Source: Xiphydria camelus
Lineage: Eukaryota > Arthropoda > Insecta > Hymenoptera > Xiphydriidae
NCBI GenBank assembly: GCA_963678675.1
Contig: OY783198.1
Location: 21,066,684-21,130,683, forward strand
Length of the DNA: 64,000 nt
Direction of reading: 5' to 3'
Below are positions 1-10,762 of this stretch, piece by piece. The position numbers and the translations under genes are program-made. The notes under the pieces were generated by a model. That model made no database searches. It had not been told where the DNA came from and saw nothing but the letters and a program-made list of their open reading frames with translations. The stretch's first letter is position 1, and the number at the start of each line of letters is the position of its first letter.

Positions 1-898
1 AACGCGCCGCGACGAGCACCCGGTAGAAGTGAACGACAAAGAGCTTCCTCCTCGCGCGGAGCGTCCCCTCATCCTCCGCCCGATACGCGATTCCGCTTCG
101 TCCTTGTTACGGACGCGGCGAAGGGATCGGGAGCGAGGAAGACGCGAAGAGGGCCGCGTTCCTCTCCTCGCCGATGTGTGCAGTTCGCCGCGCGGCGGGA
201 GAGGAAGAGAGGAGCCCGTGGTGCTCTCTCGCGCGCGAGAGAGAGAGAGAGTGAGAGGGGGGGAGAACGAGAGGGAGAGAGGCGGGTATAGATCCAATCA
301 AGTATAGCCGCTCATAATTCTCTGTTGTAATTATTGCAGAGTCTCGGAGGGGCGCGTTTAAGCCAAAGCGATCCTCTTATTTTATTTATTAAATTGTTAT
401 TACGTTATACGCCGTATATATGTATATATATGTAGAGGTGATACCGTCGAGAGACCGTGCCCGTGGAACATCGCGGGGTGGCGGGCACGGGAGAGGGACC
501 GGCGGTCTCTCTCTCTCTCTCTCTCTCTCGCGTGTATACGAGCGGAGGGGCGGAAGGCAGATAAATATGTCAGGCCCACCGTCGTCACGCTCGCCCGGAG
601 AGGAACGTAAAATGTACGCGGGATAACCAAGTACCTATCGGCCGTACTTAGAGATGCCAGGGTGTATTAAGCATACGCGGGAGTTCCTTATGTGATTATT
701 TTCCGCGCAAGTATGCACGTCGACGTGCTTTGAGAATAAACGATCGGGGCGACGGGGAAGTCGAAACTGAACCGATATATGCCGATCGTACGACTTGTAA
801 ATGAACTACAAGGTCAACCGACCGACCAAATAACCGATCGTGTCGACGACTTTTTTTTGCTCCGGCTTTCAGAAGCAACGACTCGTGGAAAAACGATC
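1..898. other. CpG-rich unique DNA, no gene seen
   Basis: This stretch is GC-rich with (GA)n and (CT)n microsatellites near 236-256 and 505-529. Open frames here are Arg/Ser-rich and overlap on both strands, as expected from low-complexity GC-rich sequence. I see no conserved protein motif, tRNA or element ends. Confidence 0.6.
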
Positions 899-1176
899 AC
901 ACTGAGAGAAATGTTTAGGTCGCATAGCAATTAATATAGCTCTGATATAGCTATACTTTAAGACCAAGTGATGAGTTAACTAGACGGTACAGTTAATATA
1001 GCAATACGAAATGTGATAAGAGCAATACGCATTGCTGAAATGACCGTACGTATAGTTGAGAAATAGCTATTTATTCCGGTGAAATAGAAGTACGTATTGC
1101 CGAGGCAAACAGAAACATATTCTTACATTAATAAACTACCAGCATTGCCGTACAATGTATAAAATGTCTCTCGGTG
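899..1176 (+). mobile_element. Family B short TIR element, copy 1
   Basis: The element begins CACTGAGAGAAATGTTTAGG and ends with the inverse, ATGTCTCTCGGTG. Its interior is shared with 23800-24354, including the segments CAATACG/CATTGC and CAGCATTGCCGTACAAT. It has no coding capacity, so it is a non-autonomous MITE-like element. A TA duplication is not visible on the flanks here, unlike copy 2, so the edges may have decayed. Confidence 0.75.
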
Positions 1177-2052
1177 CGGCGTGATGCGATAAATTAAATC
1201 GCTACACGCGCGTCCGTTTAATCGCGAGGGTACGAAGAAAACGAGCCACGAAGAAAACAGGAATCGCTACAATCGCGACGTCCCCGCGCGAGACTCGCTT
1301 TCCACGCGCGCCGTGAAACGCGCGACACAACGAGAGGGACCCGCGCCGGCGCGGGACGGTTATATTAGGTTCTGCAGTCCGCGCGCTCTCGCGTGCGACG
1401 CGATACGTCTTACCGGCGACGAGATAGAGTCACTCGTTCCACGAGCGCCGCGGACAAATCGTACCGGTCGCTCGCTCTCGCGGTCGTCGTCGGGGGAATT
1501 ACCGACGAAATCAGTCCGGATTTCGAAATGACGCTTATCGCGATTCGCGTGCCCGGGAGCGAGCCGCCATCTCTCGCGCATGCGCCTGTCGCCGAGATTG
1601 AAACGGAGGCAGCGCGCTTGTCGAGGAAATTAACTGCGGCCGATCGAGCGCGCCACGGTACCGGCACCACCGTGGTCGTACTCTCCGCCTCTCTCGCTCC
1701 CTCCCGCCCCGTACCTACGGCTGCGCGGGAGAGGTGGGCTCGTCTCGGAAGTCTTTCTGGTTTCCGCAGAACCGGCTCCTCCGCGGATCGACGTAGTTGC
1801 GGAATTTTCTCATGCGCGATTACGCTCTACGCGATAATGACACGAGGCGGTACCGCGCGCCGTAAAGCATCGCCGGCGAATTTATAGGGCTAGCCCGACG
1901 TATTGCATACGCGTCGGGTGTAGTTTCTCCAGCGAGCCTGTGTACCTTCGTGCGCGTGTGTATATGTATACAGGTGGTTTAAGCGCTTAGCTCGTCAAAT
2001 TAACCGCGTGTATCTATGATGCGTGGTATACACCTACACAAAATATGCATCC
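1177..2052. other. CpG-rich unique DNA, no gene seen
   Basis: This is GC-rich sequence with long but featureless open frames on both strands around 1310-1890. The predicted peptides are Arg/Ser/Ala-rich without recognisable domains. Confidence 0.55.
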
Positions 2053-2380
2053 GTGCACGGAAAAAGAATTTTATATGGAGTACTTGATAAATGAAGTAAT
2101 TAGTGATATTTCACGTAGCAGAAGTTTACAAAGCACCGTTGTATATTGTGATAGCTATTGCGATAAATAAAAATGAATTTAACATTCACAGCAACATTCA
2201 TGAGGTTCCACAGCCAGTAGTGTCACTAATTAGAAACAAGTATATGAGTGCTACGTTGAATGTAGTTCTTGCAGCGAAAGATCGGTATATAACGTACAAC
2301 GAAACTCTGTGCGATGTGAAATATCCTACTAATTACTCCATTTCTTGAGTACTCTGCACAACATTCTTTTTTCCGTGTAC
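2053..2380. mobile_element. Family Y, 328-bp element with about 65-bp TIRs
   Basis: The left end (GTGCACGGAAAAAGAATTTT, then GGAGTACTTGATAAATGAAG and TAATTAGTGATATTTCACG) is matched by the inverted right end, where ATATCCTACTAATTACTCC, GAGTACTC and TTTTTTCCGTGTAC are visible. The TIRs are imperfect over about 65 bp. The open frame at 2103-2348 lies inside the element and resembles no transposase, so I treat it as incidental. Only one copy is seen in the window. Confidence 0.75.
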
Positions 2381-3640
2381 AAACCGCATGGACACTTATA
2401 AGCGAAAAAATAGAGAGTCGTCGTTTCATCGAATCAGCGGAAAATCGATGAGAATTAACTCGAATGCAAAATTCCATATCATACCACATATCGTCTCGAA
2501 GACATTCACACGCGTTTGCACGGATCCGCACGAAGCGCCGGGCCTCTCTCGGCGCGGAGGATAGAATTTATTCAAGAGGAGGACCCTCTCGCGAGTGAGA
2601 AGCGTGAGGGATACGGGACGAAGGGGAGAGATGAAAGGAGCCAGGTGCATGGTGTTCGTGTGCGATACCTTCGCGGGAGGGGCGCGGAGGGAGGCAGAGG
2701 GGCGTCGGTACAAAGATGAACAATTCGCCCCCAGCTTTTTCGAGGAAGAACGCGTCGTATGGCGGCCGCGCGTATACCGTACCTATAACCGGGAGATATC
2801 TCGCGAGAACGAGCGGCGCGCGGTAGTACTCGGGGAGTAATAACGCGTCCGCGCGCGATGGACACCGCGTCGTGGAGCGAAACGAAACGGTCGAAGGGAG
2901 GTGGCGGGGGTAGGTATAACGGTGTGCAGGTACCTACTACGCCGCGAGATCCGTGGCCGGACGGGCGCGCGGGGGCTAATCAGACGAACATAATTGATCT
3001 CACTTGTGATCTCGAGATTCGAAAGATCGCGGACGGAGGCTCGAACCAATAATTATTGTTAATACCAGCCCCTATATATACGCCCGTGCTGTACAGTCCG
3101 CGAAGTCCTCCGCCGGCGCGCGCGTAACTACATAGCCGCGCCGAAGAGGGAGCCTCCGCGCGCGCATCGTCGCGTCCAGAGCTTTTATTTATATTAATTT
3201 CGCGGCTTTTTGCTTTTCGGTGGTTCGGACCGAGCGGAGAAAATATAAAATAATAATGATAATAATGAGCCATTTTGCGCGTAATAATATGGTGGAAGCC
3301 GGGCTACGCCGGGGAACCGCGGTCCGCCGGCTAATAACGTCTACCTCTCCGACGTAGGAGTCGACTCGCTCGGTGAGAAACACTCGATCCGCCGAACGGC
3401 GGAGGGGTGAGGCGCGCGTGGTGGGGGCGCGTGATGTCGGGGGGAAAGGGGAGATCGAAGAGATACGTGCGTTACGGGCGAAGACGCGGGTGGGAATGCT
3501 TCTCGCGCGGCGCGTCGCGTTTTTCCGGGTGCGGCGATGGTTGTTGGATTTGTTTGGAGGTGTCGAGAGAGATGGTCGGACCCGTGTAGAAATTTTGGTA
3601 GGGATTCGATGGGATTCCTGTGAGGAATCTTACGCTGTGA
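2381..3640. other. GC-rich unique DNA, no gene seen
   Basis: This is CpG-rich sequence with several Arg-rich open frames in overlapping phases. I see no motif, repeat or element ends. Confidence 0.5.
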
Positions 3641-3790
3641 GAAATTCTACGGTGTGGACCTATGTATAGAGCACTTTTGGTGTTAGATAGCAATGGTATG
3701 AGACTGAATGACACTAGATGTGGTCCATATAAGAGGTCCGCACTGATGGAGAGAATGGCATTAAAAATTAATACCACTTTTTACCGTGTA
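3641..3790 (+). mobile_element. Family C short repeat, copy 1
   Basis: This repeat of about 150 bp runs from ATTCTACGGTGTGGACCTAT through GGTGTTAGATAGCAATGG and AGACTGAATGACAC to ACCACTTTTTACCGTG. The same order of blocks recurs at 10432, 25263, 26471 and 30310. It is non-coding and probably a MITE or MITE fragment. Confidence 0.75.
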
Positions 3791-4018
3791 TGGAGATGAT
3801 CTGGAAATGTAACGCTTACATCATGGGATTCCTATCGGGAAAGTCAGGGCTATGACTGGACTCGTTAGGGGTCTTATCAGGGGTCTCCTGCTGCGGAGGT
3901 AGAGAGAGAGAGTGTCATTAGTTTACGAAATATTCGCAAGTTCCAATCAGGGCCTGATGGGAATTATATCGAGATATTCCCGACAGAGAAATGTAACGCA
4001 GTGTCTAACATATTTCTG
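3791..4018. repeat. Degenerate repeat fragments between C1 and A1
   Basis: Two stretches share GAAATGTAACGC (about 3806 and 3990). The text contains CAGGGCTATG and CAGGGCCTGATGGG, faintly like the interior of the element at 27837-28410. The relationship is weak. Confidence 0.3.
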
Positions 4019-4293
4019 CGCCGAGAGAAATGATTGTTTGTGTCAAAGAAATATGTCATGAATCAAGAACGCATGACATTACAAATTTTTAAGAGTATAC
4101 AGATTCTTGGTCTTGATTCAGGAATACCTTCGCTGGAATGAGAAATTCTTTCAGCGCGAAAAAAAAAACATTTATTGCCGCCTATCAAATATTTTCTCGT
4201 GCGAAAAAAACCACCGCTTGATCCTGAAATTATATCATGTTTTTGCTCGAAGGAAACATTTCTCTGGTGTTGGCAATTATTCTTCTTAGTATA
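4019..4293. mobile_element. Family A MITE, copy 1 (diverged)
   Basis: It starts CCGAGAGAAATGATTG and ends GGCAATTATTCTTCTTAGTA, the family A ends with substitutions. Internally it keeps the landmark blocks AAATTTTTAAGA, GAATACCTTCGCTGGAATGA, TATCAAATATTTTCTCG and GAAGGAAACATTT. It is one of eight copies in the window and among the most diverged by eye. Confidence 0.75.
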
Positions 4294-5046
4294 CACGGGA
4301 TGATCGTCCCTGCCAATAAATCTGCGCCAACTCGTTACATCGTTGTAAAACTGTTAAAAAGCGAAACTGAGAAGAATTGGCTTCGAAAGCATTCGATCAA
4401 ATTTCGAAGAGGAAACCAATTTTTTCGAGTTTCCTTCAATGGTCCTTCCCCGCGAGGTTTTCTCGTACGTATACGCGTTGTCCTCCGACCGTGTATAGAT
4501 GCAGGAATGCGAATTCAAGCGCCCTTGTATCGTCGCAACGCGCCTACACGTTCATCGCACTACATCTACCCACACATGCCGTACGTGCGTAGGTATACAC
4601 GTCGTCCGAACATCCCGCCACCCGTGCGACGCGCGCGTGAAACGCGCAGGCGGCGCGGACGGGAGAATCCCACCGCGGTTAACCCGGGTGGTGGACTCCC
4701 CTCTCGCGTTCCCACCTCCCGGGGATAGAAGCAAAAGAGCAGTACCTTCCAGGATTTTATGGCTCGGAATGGGATTTGGGTACACTTAGCGGTCATAAAA
4801 CGGCCGAGGTGCAAAGAGCCGCTTGATCACCCCCTCTTCCCTCGGGCGGTTCCTTTCATCCCGCGAGCCCTCCGTCGTCCGGTAAAGTTTACGTATAATC
4901 CTTCGCGCCGATTTCTCCTCCCTCCGTACTACGCGACGCGTGGACGCGGTAGTATGTATTTTGAATAGAATCCCTCGATCGTTCTTTTCCACGCGTTTCT
5001 CCTTACCATACGTTGCAATAATATTGACTCTCTCTGTCAACATTAT
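4294..5046. other. Unique DNA, no gene seen
   Basis: Mixed-composition sequence. Open frames at 4237-4728 and on the opposite strand are basic and motif-free. I see no element ends. Confidence 0.5.
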
Positions 5047-5300
5047 TACAATTGGCAGTTATAAAAGAAGTTGGCGAACACTGTCGGATGGATTTCAAAC
5101 ATTCTTAGTCACGACGGTTATCGGCTCCAACTTCGATAATCAATAAATTTTTAGTCGTAATACTAGATGAAAATCTATTTCCGGCCTGTAAAAGATCACG
5201 CCGAATAGTTTTCAAATTATTTTGCTGCGTAAAGATCATTAGAAATGTACTACGAACTTTTTTAATACTGCCAACCGCAATAGTATCGAAAACGACCCCC
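5047..5300. repeat. Family R diverged dispersed repeat, copy 1
   Basis: Several blocks resemble 35215-35425 in the same order: TTTCAAACATTCT, a CAGTTATC/CGGTTATC block, a CAATCAATAAATT-like block, then AGTCGTAAT/AGTCACGAT, GAACTTTT, and a final CAGTAATATCGA-like block. Identity is low and edges are uncertain. It is probably an old element. Confidence 0.4.
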
Positions 5301-6212
5301 TTTAATCGTGCGGCGCGCGCGCGCCTATTCTTCATTTCTCCTACCGCTTGTCTCCTTCCCTCCGCGTATTTCGTGTCATGACGTCGCGTATAAAATCCTC
5401 GCACCCCCGCGCGATCGACGCAGACTCGCGCACCGGATAAGGTCCCATCGCGCCGCGACCAGAGCGACTCGCTCGCGGGGGCGAGCGAATTGACCAAGTC
5501 ACCCGCGCGCAAGTCCGGCGCGAAGGCGCTCCGCCGTGCACCCGGGCAGTAACGAGCTTTCATTAGCGACGCTGTAGGCTAATGAGCCGTGTTACCGTGG
5601 CTCGCGCGCGCGGATAGCTACCCGTGATGCATCAGCGCGACGCGGCGCGCTGCTATCCCTCTCCTCGATATCCCGCCTCCGTCTTCCCGTCTCCTCTTTA
5701 GGGGGACCTTCTCTCGTTCTCGGGTCGTGCTTCAGGGTCAATTTGACGCGAGAGTTAACGCGCGCGCGCGCGCGGGAGACTCGAGAGCACCGCGCAGAGA
5801 CTGCTACTTCGTCGTGTCCTCTTCCTCTCGATGTACTTACGTTCCGACGAGTAATAAAGTGGACGGCACGAGAGGAAGGTTGTAACGTTAAGCTGGACGG
5901 TGAGTGAATGTCATCGATGCGTGTTATGCTAAATAAGGTATGGGCGATTTAACGTTGAGTTACTTAGTCGGGACTGGGAGTTGTAATATACTCTTTAACG
6001 AATGTGTGAATCCATGTGTATGTATAATGGTTGAGAAAGTTTCTGCATTTTTTGTCATTTGAAATTCTAGTATTCCTATTTATTTTAGAAAAACTTCAGA
6101 GCGTAGATCCTCATCGCATCGCAGACATTTCTTTTAATACTCCAATTGAAAACAGTGTACAGTGGATATGCCACTGATCATATATTTTGATCAATTAAAT
6201 CACGGATAACGA
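5301..6212. other. CpG-rich unique DNA with weak promoter and donor-like sites
   Basis: GTATAAAATCC near 5389 resembles a TATA box, and GACGGTGAGTG at 5897-5907 resembles a 5' splice donor on the + strand. Together they could mark a non-coding first exon, but each is common by chance and there is no supporting reading frame. A (CG)n run lies at about 5759-5774. Confidence 0.2.
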
Positions 6213-6460
6213 CCCAGATGTGTGGAAGAGTTCTATATATTTCGTATATATGATCCATATGTAGATTTGGTCGGATACTTATGGATTATATATGATTTCT
6301 ATATTAACCATATATGGACTATATATGAATTAGGTATACAAACCTTAAAAAATGCAAATATAGTCCTTGTATGGTTAATATATAAATAACATATGATTCA
6401 TATATGACCAGATCTACATACGTATCATATACAAAATATACAGAACTTTTTCGCTTGGGG
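6213..6460. mobile_element. Family J element, copy 1
   Basis: This AT-rich near-palindrome is built of alternating CATATATGG/CCATATATG words. Its ends are CCAGATGTGTGGAAGAGTTC and ACAGAACTTTTTCGCTTGGG, degenerate versions of CCAGACGGAAGAGTTC and its inverse. Copies occur at 12245, 13917 and 14165. It is non-coding. Confidence 0.75.
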
Positions 6461-7082
6461 AGCTAAGTATCGTACACATATATTATAAAATGCACGATGC
6501 CACGTTGATATCCGCAGCTCTTATCGTCGGAACATTATTCTCCGCGAAACCAAAAAGTCAAAGTTCCTTCGCACGCTGTGCACCCCCTCGCGTGCGTTAC
6601 GTGCGATGGGAACACCTAGGGAACCGCGCGTTTACGGCGAAGGATCGGCGAGTCGCGGTGGCGGCACACCGCGTAACCATGCCGACTCGCGCAGCATTTT
6701 ATTGCGCGGCTATACGCGACATGAGCGGGGATATTGAAAAGTTCGATTGCTCACCGGTTTAATTCCTTCTCGGAGCCCCCGACGGTGCGCGCGCGCGGCG
6801 CTCGTTCGGTCCTTTACACCGGACGAGGGAAGGGGCCTCGAGGCCCTCGCGCGGAAATTGATTTTGCGGCCGAACGAGCCGACCGAACCGACGGGATTGT
6901 CGACGTTACGGGAAGCGACTGCCGGTGATGCCTGAATTATCTTCTTTGCGCCTTTTGTACGTGCCTCGATATCTTTTCTTCTTCCCGTTTTACATCGATT
7001 CCAACTTTTCGCTGTGGCGATTTCCGCACTGTGAGAACTGCGCGATGGAATTATACAGGAGAGTGCGAAATGTAAGTAAAGT
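6461..7082. other. CpG-rich unique DNA, no gene seen
   Basis: GC-rich sequence with only featureless basic open frames. No repeat or element boundary is apparent. Confidence 0.5.
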
Positions 7083-7333
7083 ACACAGAAAAAAAGAATT
7101 AGTCGGGTCTGCTAAAAATTATTTACGGGGTCGCAAGTAATTATTTATTTACTTACACCAATTTGATCTTTTTTCATATTAATTAGACATTTCTCGTTTT
7201 TTTGTAATCACATACTATTTCATATGATCGTAAGGAAGAGATATTTAATGTATTAAAAAATTTCATTGATATAAATAAATAATTACTTGCGCCCCGCAAG
7301 TAATTTTCAGTATACCCAACTATTTTAGTTCTT
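7083..7333. mobile_element. Family D element, copy 1
   Basis: It begins ACACAGAAAAAAAGAATTAG and TCGGGTCTGCT and ends with an inverse CAACTATTTTAGTTCTTCC. A second inverted pair, GGGTCGCAAGTAATTATTTA against AAATAATTACTTGCGCCCC, lies further in. The same layout recurs at 30165-30593, interrupted there by a family C copy. This copy is uninterrupted and defines the empty state. Confidence 0.75.
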
Positions 7334-7375
7334 CCTCGAAGTGTAGGTACTCCAACCATCCGGACGAAACGATAT

Positions 7376-7631
7376 CACTGAGATAACTGTTTATTCATAG
7401 TCGATCAATCGATTTTTAAATATGGCGAATTAAATATTTTGTTGGAACAAGAAAATATATCCTAACTATTAAAACGTTTATTTTTCATTGAAACAGTTTT
7501 CTGAAAAATATTTAATTATTTCAAATAAATATCATAATAATTAATGATTACTTATTTGGCCCGACAAAATATTTATTTCGCCATATTCAAATAAACATTT
7601 ATCGACTACAAATAAACTGTCTCCTCAGTGA
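7376..7631. mobile_element. Family F element, copy 1
   Basis: This near-palindrome has ends CACTGAGATAACTGTTTATT and AAATAAACTGTCTCCTCAGTG. Inner inverted blocks are AATATGGCGAATTAAATATT and AATATTTATTTCGCCATATT. Copies occur at 9584-9821 and 52840-53307. It is non-coding and presumably non-autonomous. Confidence 0.8.
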
Positions 7632-8238
7632 TACATGCTCGCATCCCACTGCGGTATAGAGCGCCGCGCAGCGACAGTGCGGGAATCGCGCGGGTAGAAT
7701 GAGATCCGTGCGCTCTCTAGGATCGTGCGCTCGGTAGCGGCGCGGTATTTATGTTAATTACCGTCAACGTTAATTAGAGCCGATGCCCGTGCGGTCCGCC
7801 GGATCGGAGCGCGGGGGCACGGCGGGGTTAAGCGAGGTGGAGTGGATAGAGAGAGGCGCGAGGGGGTGGCGCGCGGGAAAGATCGAGTTTCGTTTCGCGC
7901 ATTGATAAGCGCGGCAACGCGCGCGGCTTCCTTAACGAGATGTCGCGCCGGCAGTCGTGCTTCCTCTTCTCCCTCCCCCGCGTTTCTACGTCTGCCGTAT
8001 GTCCGACGGCGAGCAGTCGCGCATTTGCATTCGATCTGATTCTTTCTACGAATTTGCATCTGACTGTTTCTTTTTTTAATCGAGGCTAGAAGAAGAGCCC
8101 AGAGAGAGATGACGGGAAACTACGGCAATGGTCCGGAAGACTTTCGGAGCTCCAATTGACTCGATCCAGAGCAGACGTTATTTCGGTCGGAATCGAATCG
8201 CTCGTTAGTTCAAACGCCGTCGGATTCGATCTCCACAT
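7632..8238. other. CpG-rich unique DNA, no gene seen
   Basis: GC-rich with basic low-information open frames on both strands around 7750-8060. No conserved motif was recognised. Confidence 0.5.
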
Positions 8239-8448
8239 TGAGAAAAATAGTTTACCGAACCAAGTAATCATCGAGACGAATAGTGCCAAGGCATATTTAG
8301 GTACTTGCGACAAGTGTAAGTTCATTCAATTGAACGAATCTACACTTGATTCGCCCTAGATTCGAATAATACACACTCAATTTAAATAAATATGTTCTCG
8401 GCACTATTCACGCCGACGTTTACTTCGATCGGCAAATTATTTTCTCCA
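8239..8448. mobile_element. Family X, 210-bp element with about 55-bp TIRs
   Basis: The left part reads GAGAAAAATAGTTTACCGA, AAGTAATCATCGA and GAATAGTGCCAAGG. The right part holds the inverse order: CTCGGCACTATTC, GTTTACTTCGATCGGCA and AATTATTTTCTC. Arms are imperfect and the loop is AT-rich. Only one copy is seen in the window. Confidence 0.7.
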
Positions 8449-9281
8449 TACAGGAAAAACCAAGTCGAGGATGTATCACCGCGGTTTCCCACCGAAAGGC
8501 GCATGCATCCCACGCCGTATCTCCAGATCGCGGCGGACGAAATTCGTAAACGGTAACATGCGGCAGCGCGCGCCGCAGTCGCCGTCGATCGATCTCCGCG
8601 GAGACTGATGCGATCGATGCGTCGTTGCGATACCGATTGACTGCAGCGCGCGGCTTTACCCGAACCGGGAGAACCGCGCGCACGACTGCCCGCCCGCTCT
8701 CGTCTCTCCCCTCCGTTCGTCCACCCGCCGCCGTACGCCGCGCGGCACTCGGACGAGAGAGACGACTCTTTCCGTGCCGCCCGACTCGCGATGCCAACAC
8801 AAACGGCCCCTCGCGTGTTCCCGCGCTGGTATGCGCGTTTATACGTACGTATGTATACGCGCGCGCTACCTACGCGGGGAAAGAACCCGGACAAACGCGG
8901 ACGCAGAGGACCGAGACCGGACCGCGGGCGGACAGTTTATGACGCGGCGCGACTTGAATACTCAAACGAGCCGCGACCGACCGGAGAGCGACGATCCTTC
9001 CTCCCGTGCGCGGGAGTGAGGGAATGCCGCGCGTCGCGGAATGCCACGGGGAACGGAAAACGAAACGGAACGGAAACCGCGTTGAGGGAAGGGATGCTGC
9101 GGTGCGTATGGGCGCTCTCGGCGCACCGCCGCCGCTGCAGTTACACCAATTACGGGAACGAAGATTGCCGCGGATAGTTTGGACTTATCTGCTCGCTTCT
9201 GGCGGCACGAGCTGTACTCGGCGGCTCATCCCTCGCGGATCGCTGCGTCGTCGATCTTACCCCGCGATGCTATTTTCTATT
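8449..9281. other. CpG-rich unique DNA, no gene seen
   Basis: Several overlapping long frames (8382-8942 on both strands) are Arg/Ala/Thr-rich, start and end without conserved motifs and appear to be composition artefacts. Confidence 0.5.
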
Positions 9282-9580
9282 ACACGGAGAAATAATTGCC
9301 GGTGTCGTGAAGACGTTTTCTTCAATCGAGAACATGGTATTTATATGCAATTACAGAGAATCACGTTATGTTTCTTTCTTCGTGGAAGAGAATATTTGAT
9401 GGGTTCGAGTCATTATTTTTTTCGCAGAGAAACAATTTTGTGTCCCAACGAAGGTATCCTTGAATCAAGAGTATATATCCTTCGATCGTGAATCTGTATT
9501 CTTAACAATTTTTAAGATCGCGATGTTCTTGGTTTAAGAAATATTTATTTCGTTGCTAGCTGTTATTTCTCTCAGTGTAT
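9282..9580. mobile_element. Family A MITE, copy 2
   Basis: It starts TA|CACGGAGAAATAATTGCC and ends TTATTTCTCTCAGTG|TA, with a TA on both flanks. Internal landmarks AAGACGTTTTCTTC, AGAGAATATTTGATGGG and CCAACGAAGGTATCCTTGAA match other copies. It abuts family F copy 2 directly, so the two elements sit almost end to end. Confidence 0.8.
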
Positions 9581-9583
9581 CTA

Positions 9584-9821
9584 CACCGAGGAAACAGTCT
9601 ATTAGTAGTTCATGGATGTAATTTCAAATACGGCGAAATAAATATTTCGTTAAGACGAGAAAATATATGGTTATTGTTAAAATGTTTATTTCGCAGAAAT
9701 TTAATTATGTCGAATAAATGTCATAAAAGTTAATGAATATTTACTCGGTCCAACAAAATGTTTATTTCGCCATATTCAAACTAACATCTATTAACTATAA
9801 ATAAATTGTTTCCTCGGTGTA
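9584..9821. mobile_element. Family F element, copy 2
   Basis: The ends are TA|CACCGAGGAAACAGTC and TTGTTTCCTCGGTG|TA, with TA on both sides. Inner inverted blocks are TACGGCGAAATAAATATTTC and AATGTTTATTTCGCCATATT. This copy is uninterrupted, in contrast to the third copy at 52840. Confidence 0.8.
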
Positions 9822-10431
9822 GAGGGACCCCTACGACTTCGAGATTAACCTGCACGATTACTTCGCCATTTATAAACTCTCGTAGCGAAGCTCGTACAAA
9901 ATATTTTTCTAAAGACACGCTCATCGAAAGAGCTCGAACGGCACTTTCCAACGCTGCATTAAGAAGCCGAAGAAATATTCGTTCTTTATTCATTACCCCC
10001 TCTTCACACACGCCACGTGTAAATTCCATCGATTACGGAACGCGGCGCGGTGAATAGTGGTCGGCGTCATCGAGGGGGGTGGGAAGGGGCAAAATCGAGG
10101 AGGGCGAGGGATCGTGATGTCCGTGGAGCGGTCGGCCGGGAGCGCTCCGCGCACGTGAAGGGGGGGGGGGCAACGGGCGTAAATAACCACCCACGCGGAA
10201 CGTTCGACACCTTCCTCTTCGCGGGCAGCGCCGCGACGCGGCGAGAGAGAGAGTGCCATTATTTCATTAATTAGTGTCGCGCGGACGCGCATAAACACGA
10301 GGACTTCTGCGTATAGATATACTCGTTCTGTGTTTATCTGCCCACCCGCTTTGTTCGCACCCACCCTGGGACGTTTTCAAGGGGTAGGAGAGAGAGATAG
10401 AGAGAGAGAGACACATAAGAAATAATATAGC
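9822..10431. other. CpG-rich unique DNA with poly-G and (GA)n tracts
   Basis: A G-run lies near 10159-10168 and (GA)n near 10391-10411. Open frames are basic and motif-free. Confidence 0.5.
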
Positions 10432-10583
10432 TACAGTAAAAAAGTTGTATTTATTTTTAATACCGTTTCACTGTTGTGGACCTTACATGTGTGCCACATC
10501 TGGTGTCATTCAGTCTTATGCCATTGTTATCTAACACCAAAAGTGGCTTATATAGGTCCACACTGTAGAATTTTTTATAATAC
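10432..10583 (-). mobile_element. Family C short repeat, copy 2
   Basis: This copy is inverted relative to 3641-3790. It reads ACAGTAAAAAAGTTG, TTTTTAATACCGTTTCACTG, TTGTGGACCTTACATG, TCATTCAGTCTTATGCC, TTATCTAACACCAAAAGTGG and GGTCCACACTGTAGAATT. It directly abuts the truncated family E copy at 10584. Confidence 0.8.
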
Positions 10584-10762
10584 TATAGACTTCAACACTA
10601 TTATCTCATTACCTATGAACTATTGGCTCATATTTGTATAATACTTTTTTGAAGATTACGTTTTAATCTTCAATAAAGTCTTGTATCGATATAGGCAAAA
10701 CATTCATAGATAATGAGATAATAGCGATCGAAGTTTCTTTCCTGGCGAATAAGTTTAGCCTC
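10584..10762. mobile_element. Family E palindromic MITE, copy 1 (left end missing)
   Basis: The right end AAGTTTCTTTCCTGGCGAAT followed by AAGTTTAGCCTC is intact. The central block CAATAAAGTCTTGTATCGAT matches other copies. The expected left end (GAGGCTAAACTT) is absent, and the sequence starts inside the arm exactly where family C copy 2 ends, suggesting truncation or insertion at the join. Confidence 0.75.

Noticed and set aside
2103..2348. Less biased 81-codon frame that looks more protein-like
   Set aside because: Lies wholly inside TIR element Y, spans its right arm, and resembles no transposase.
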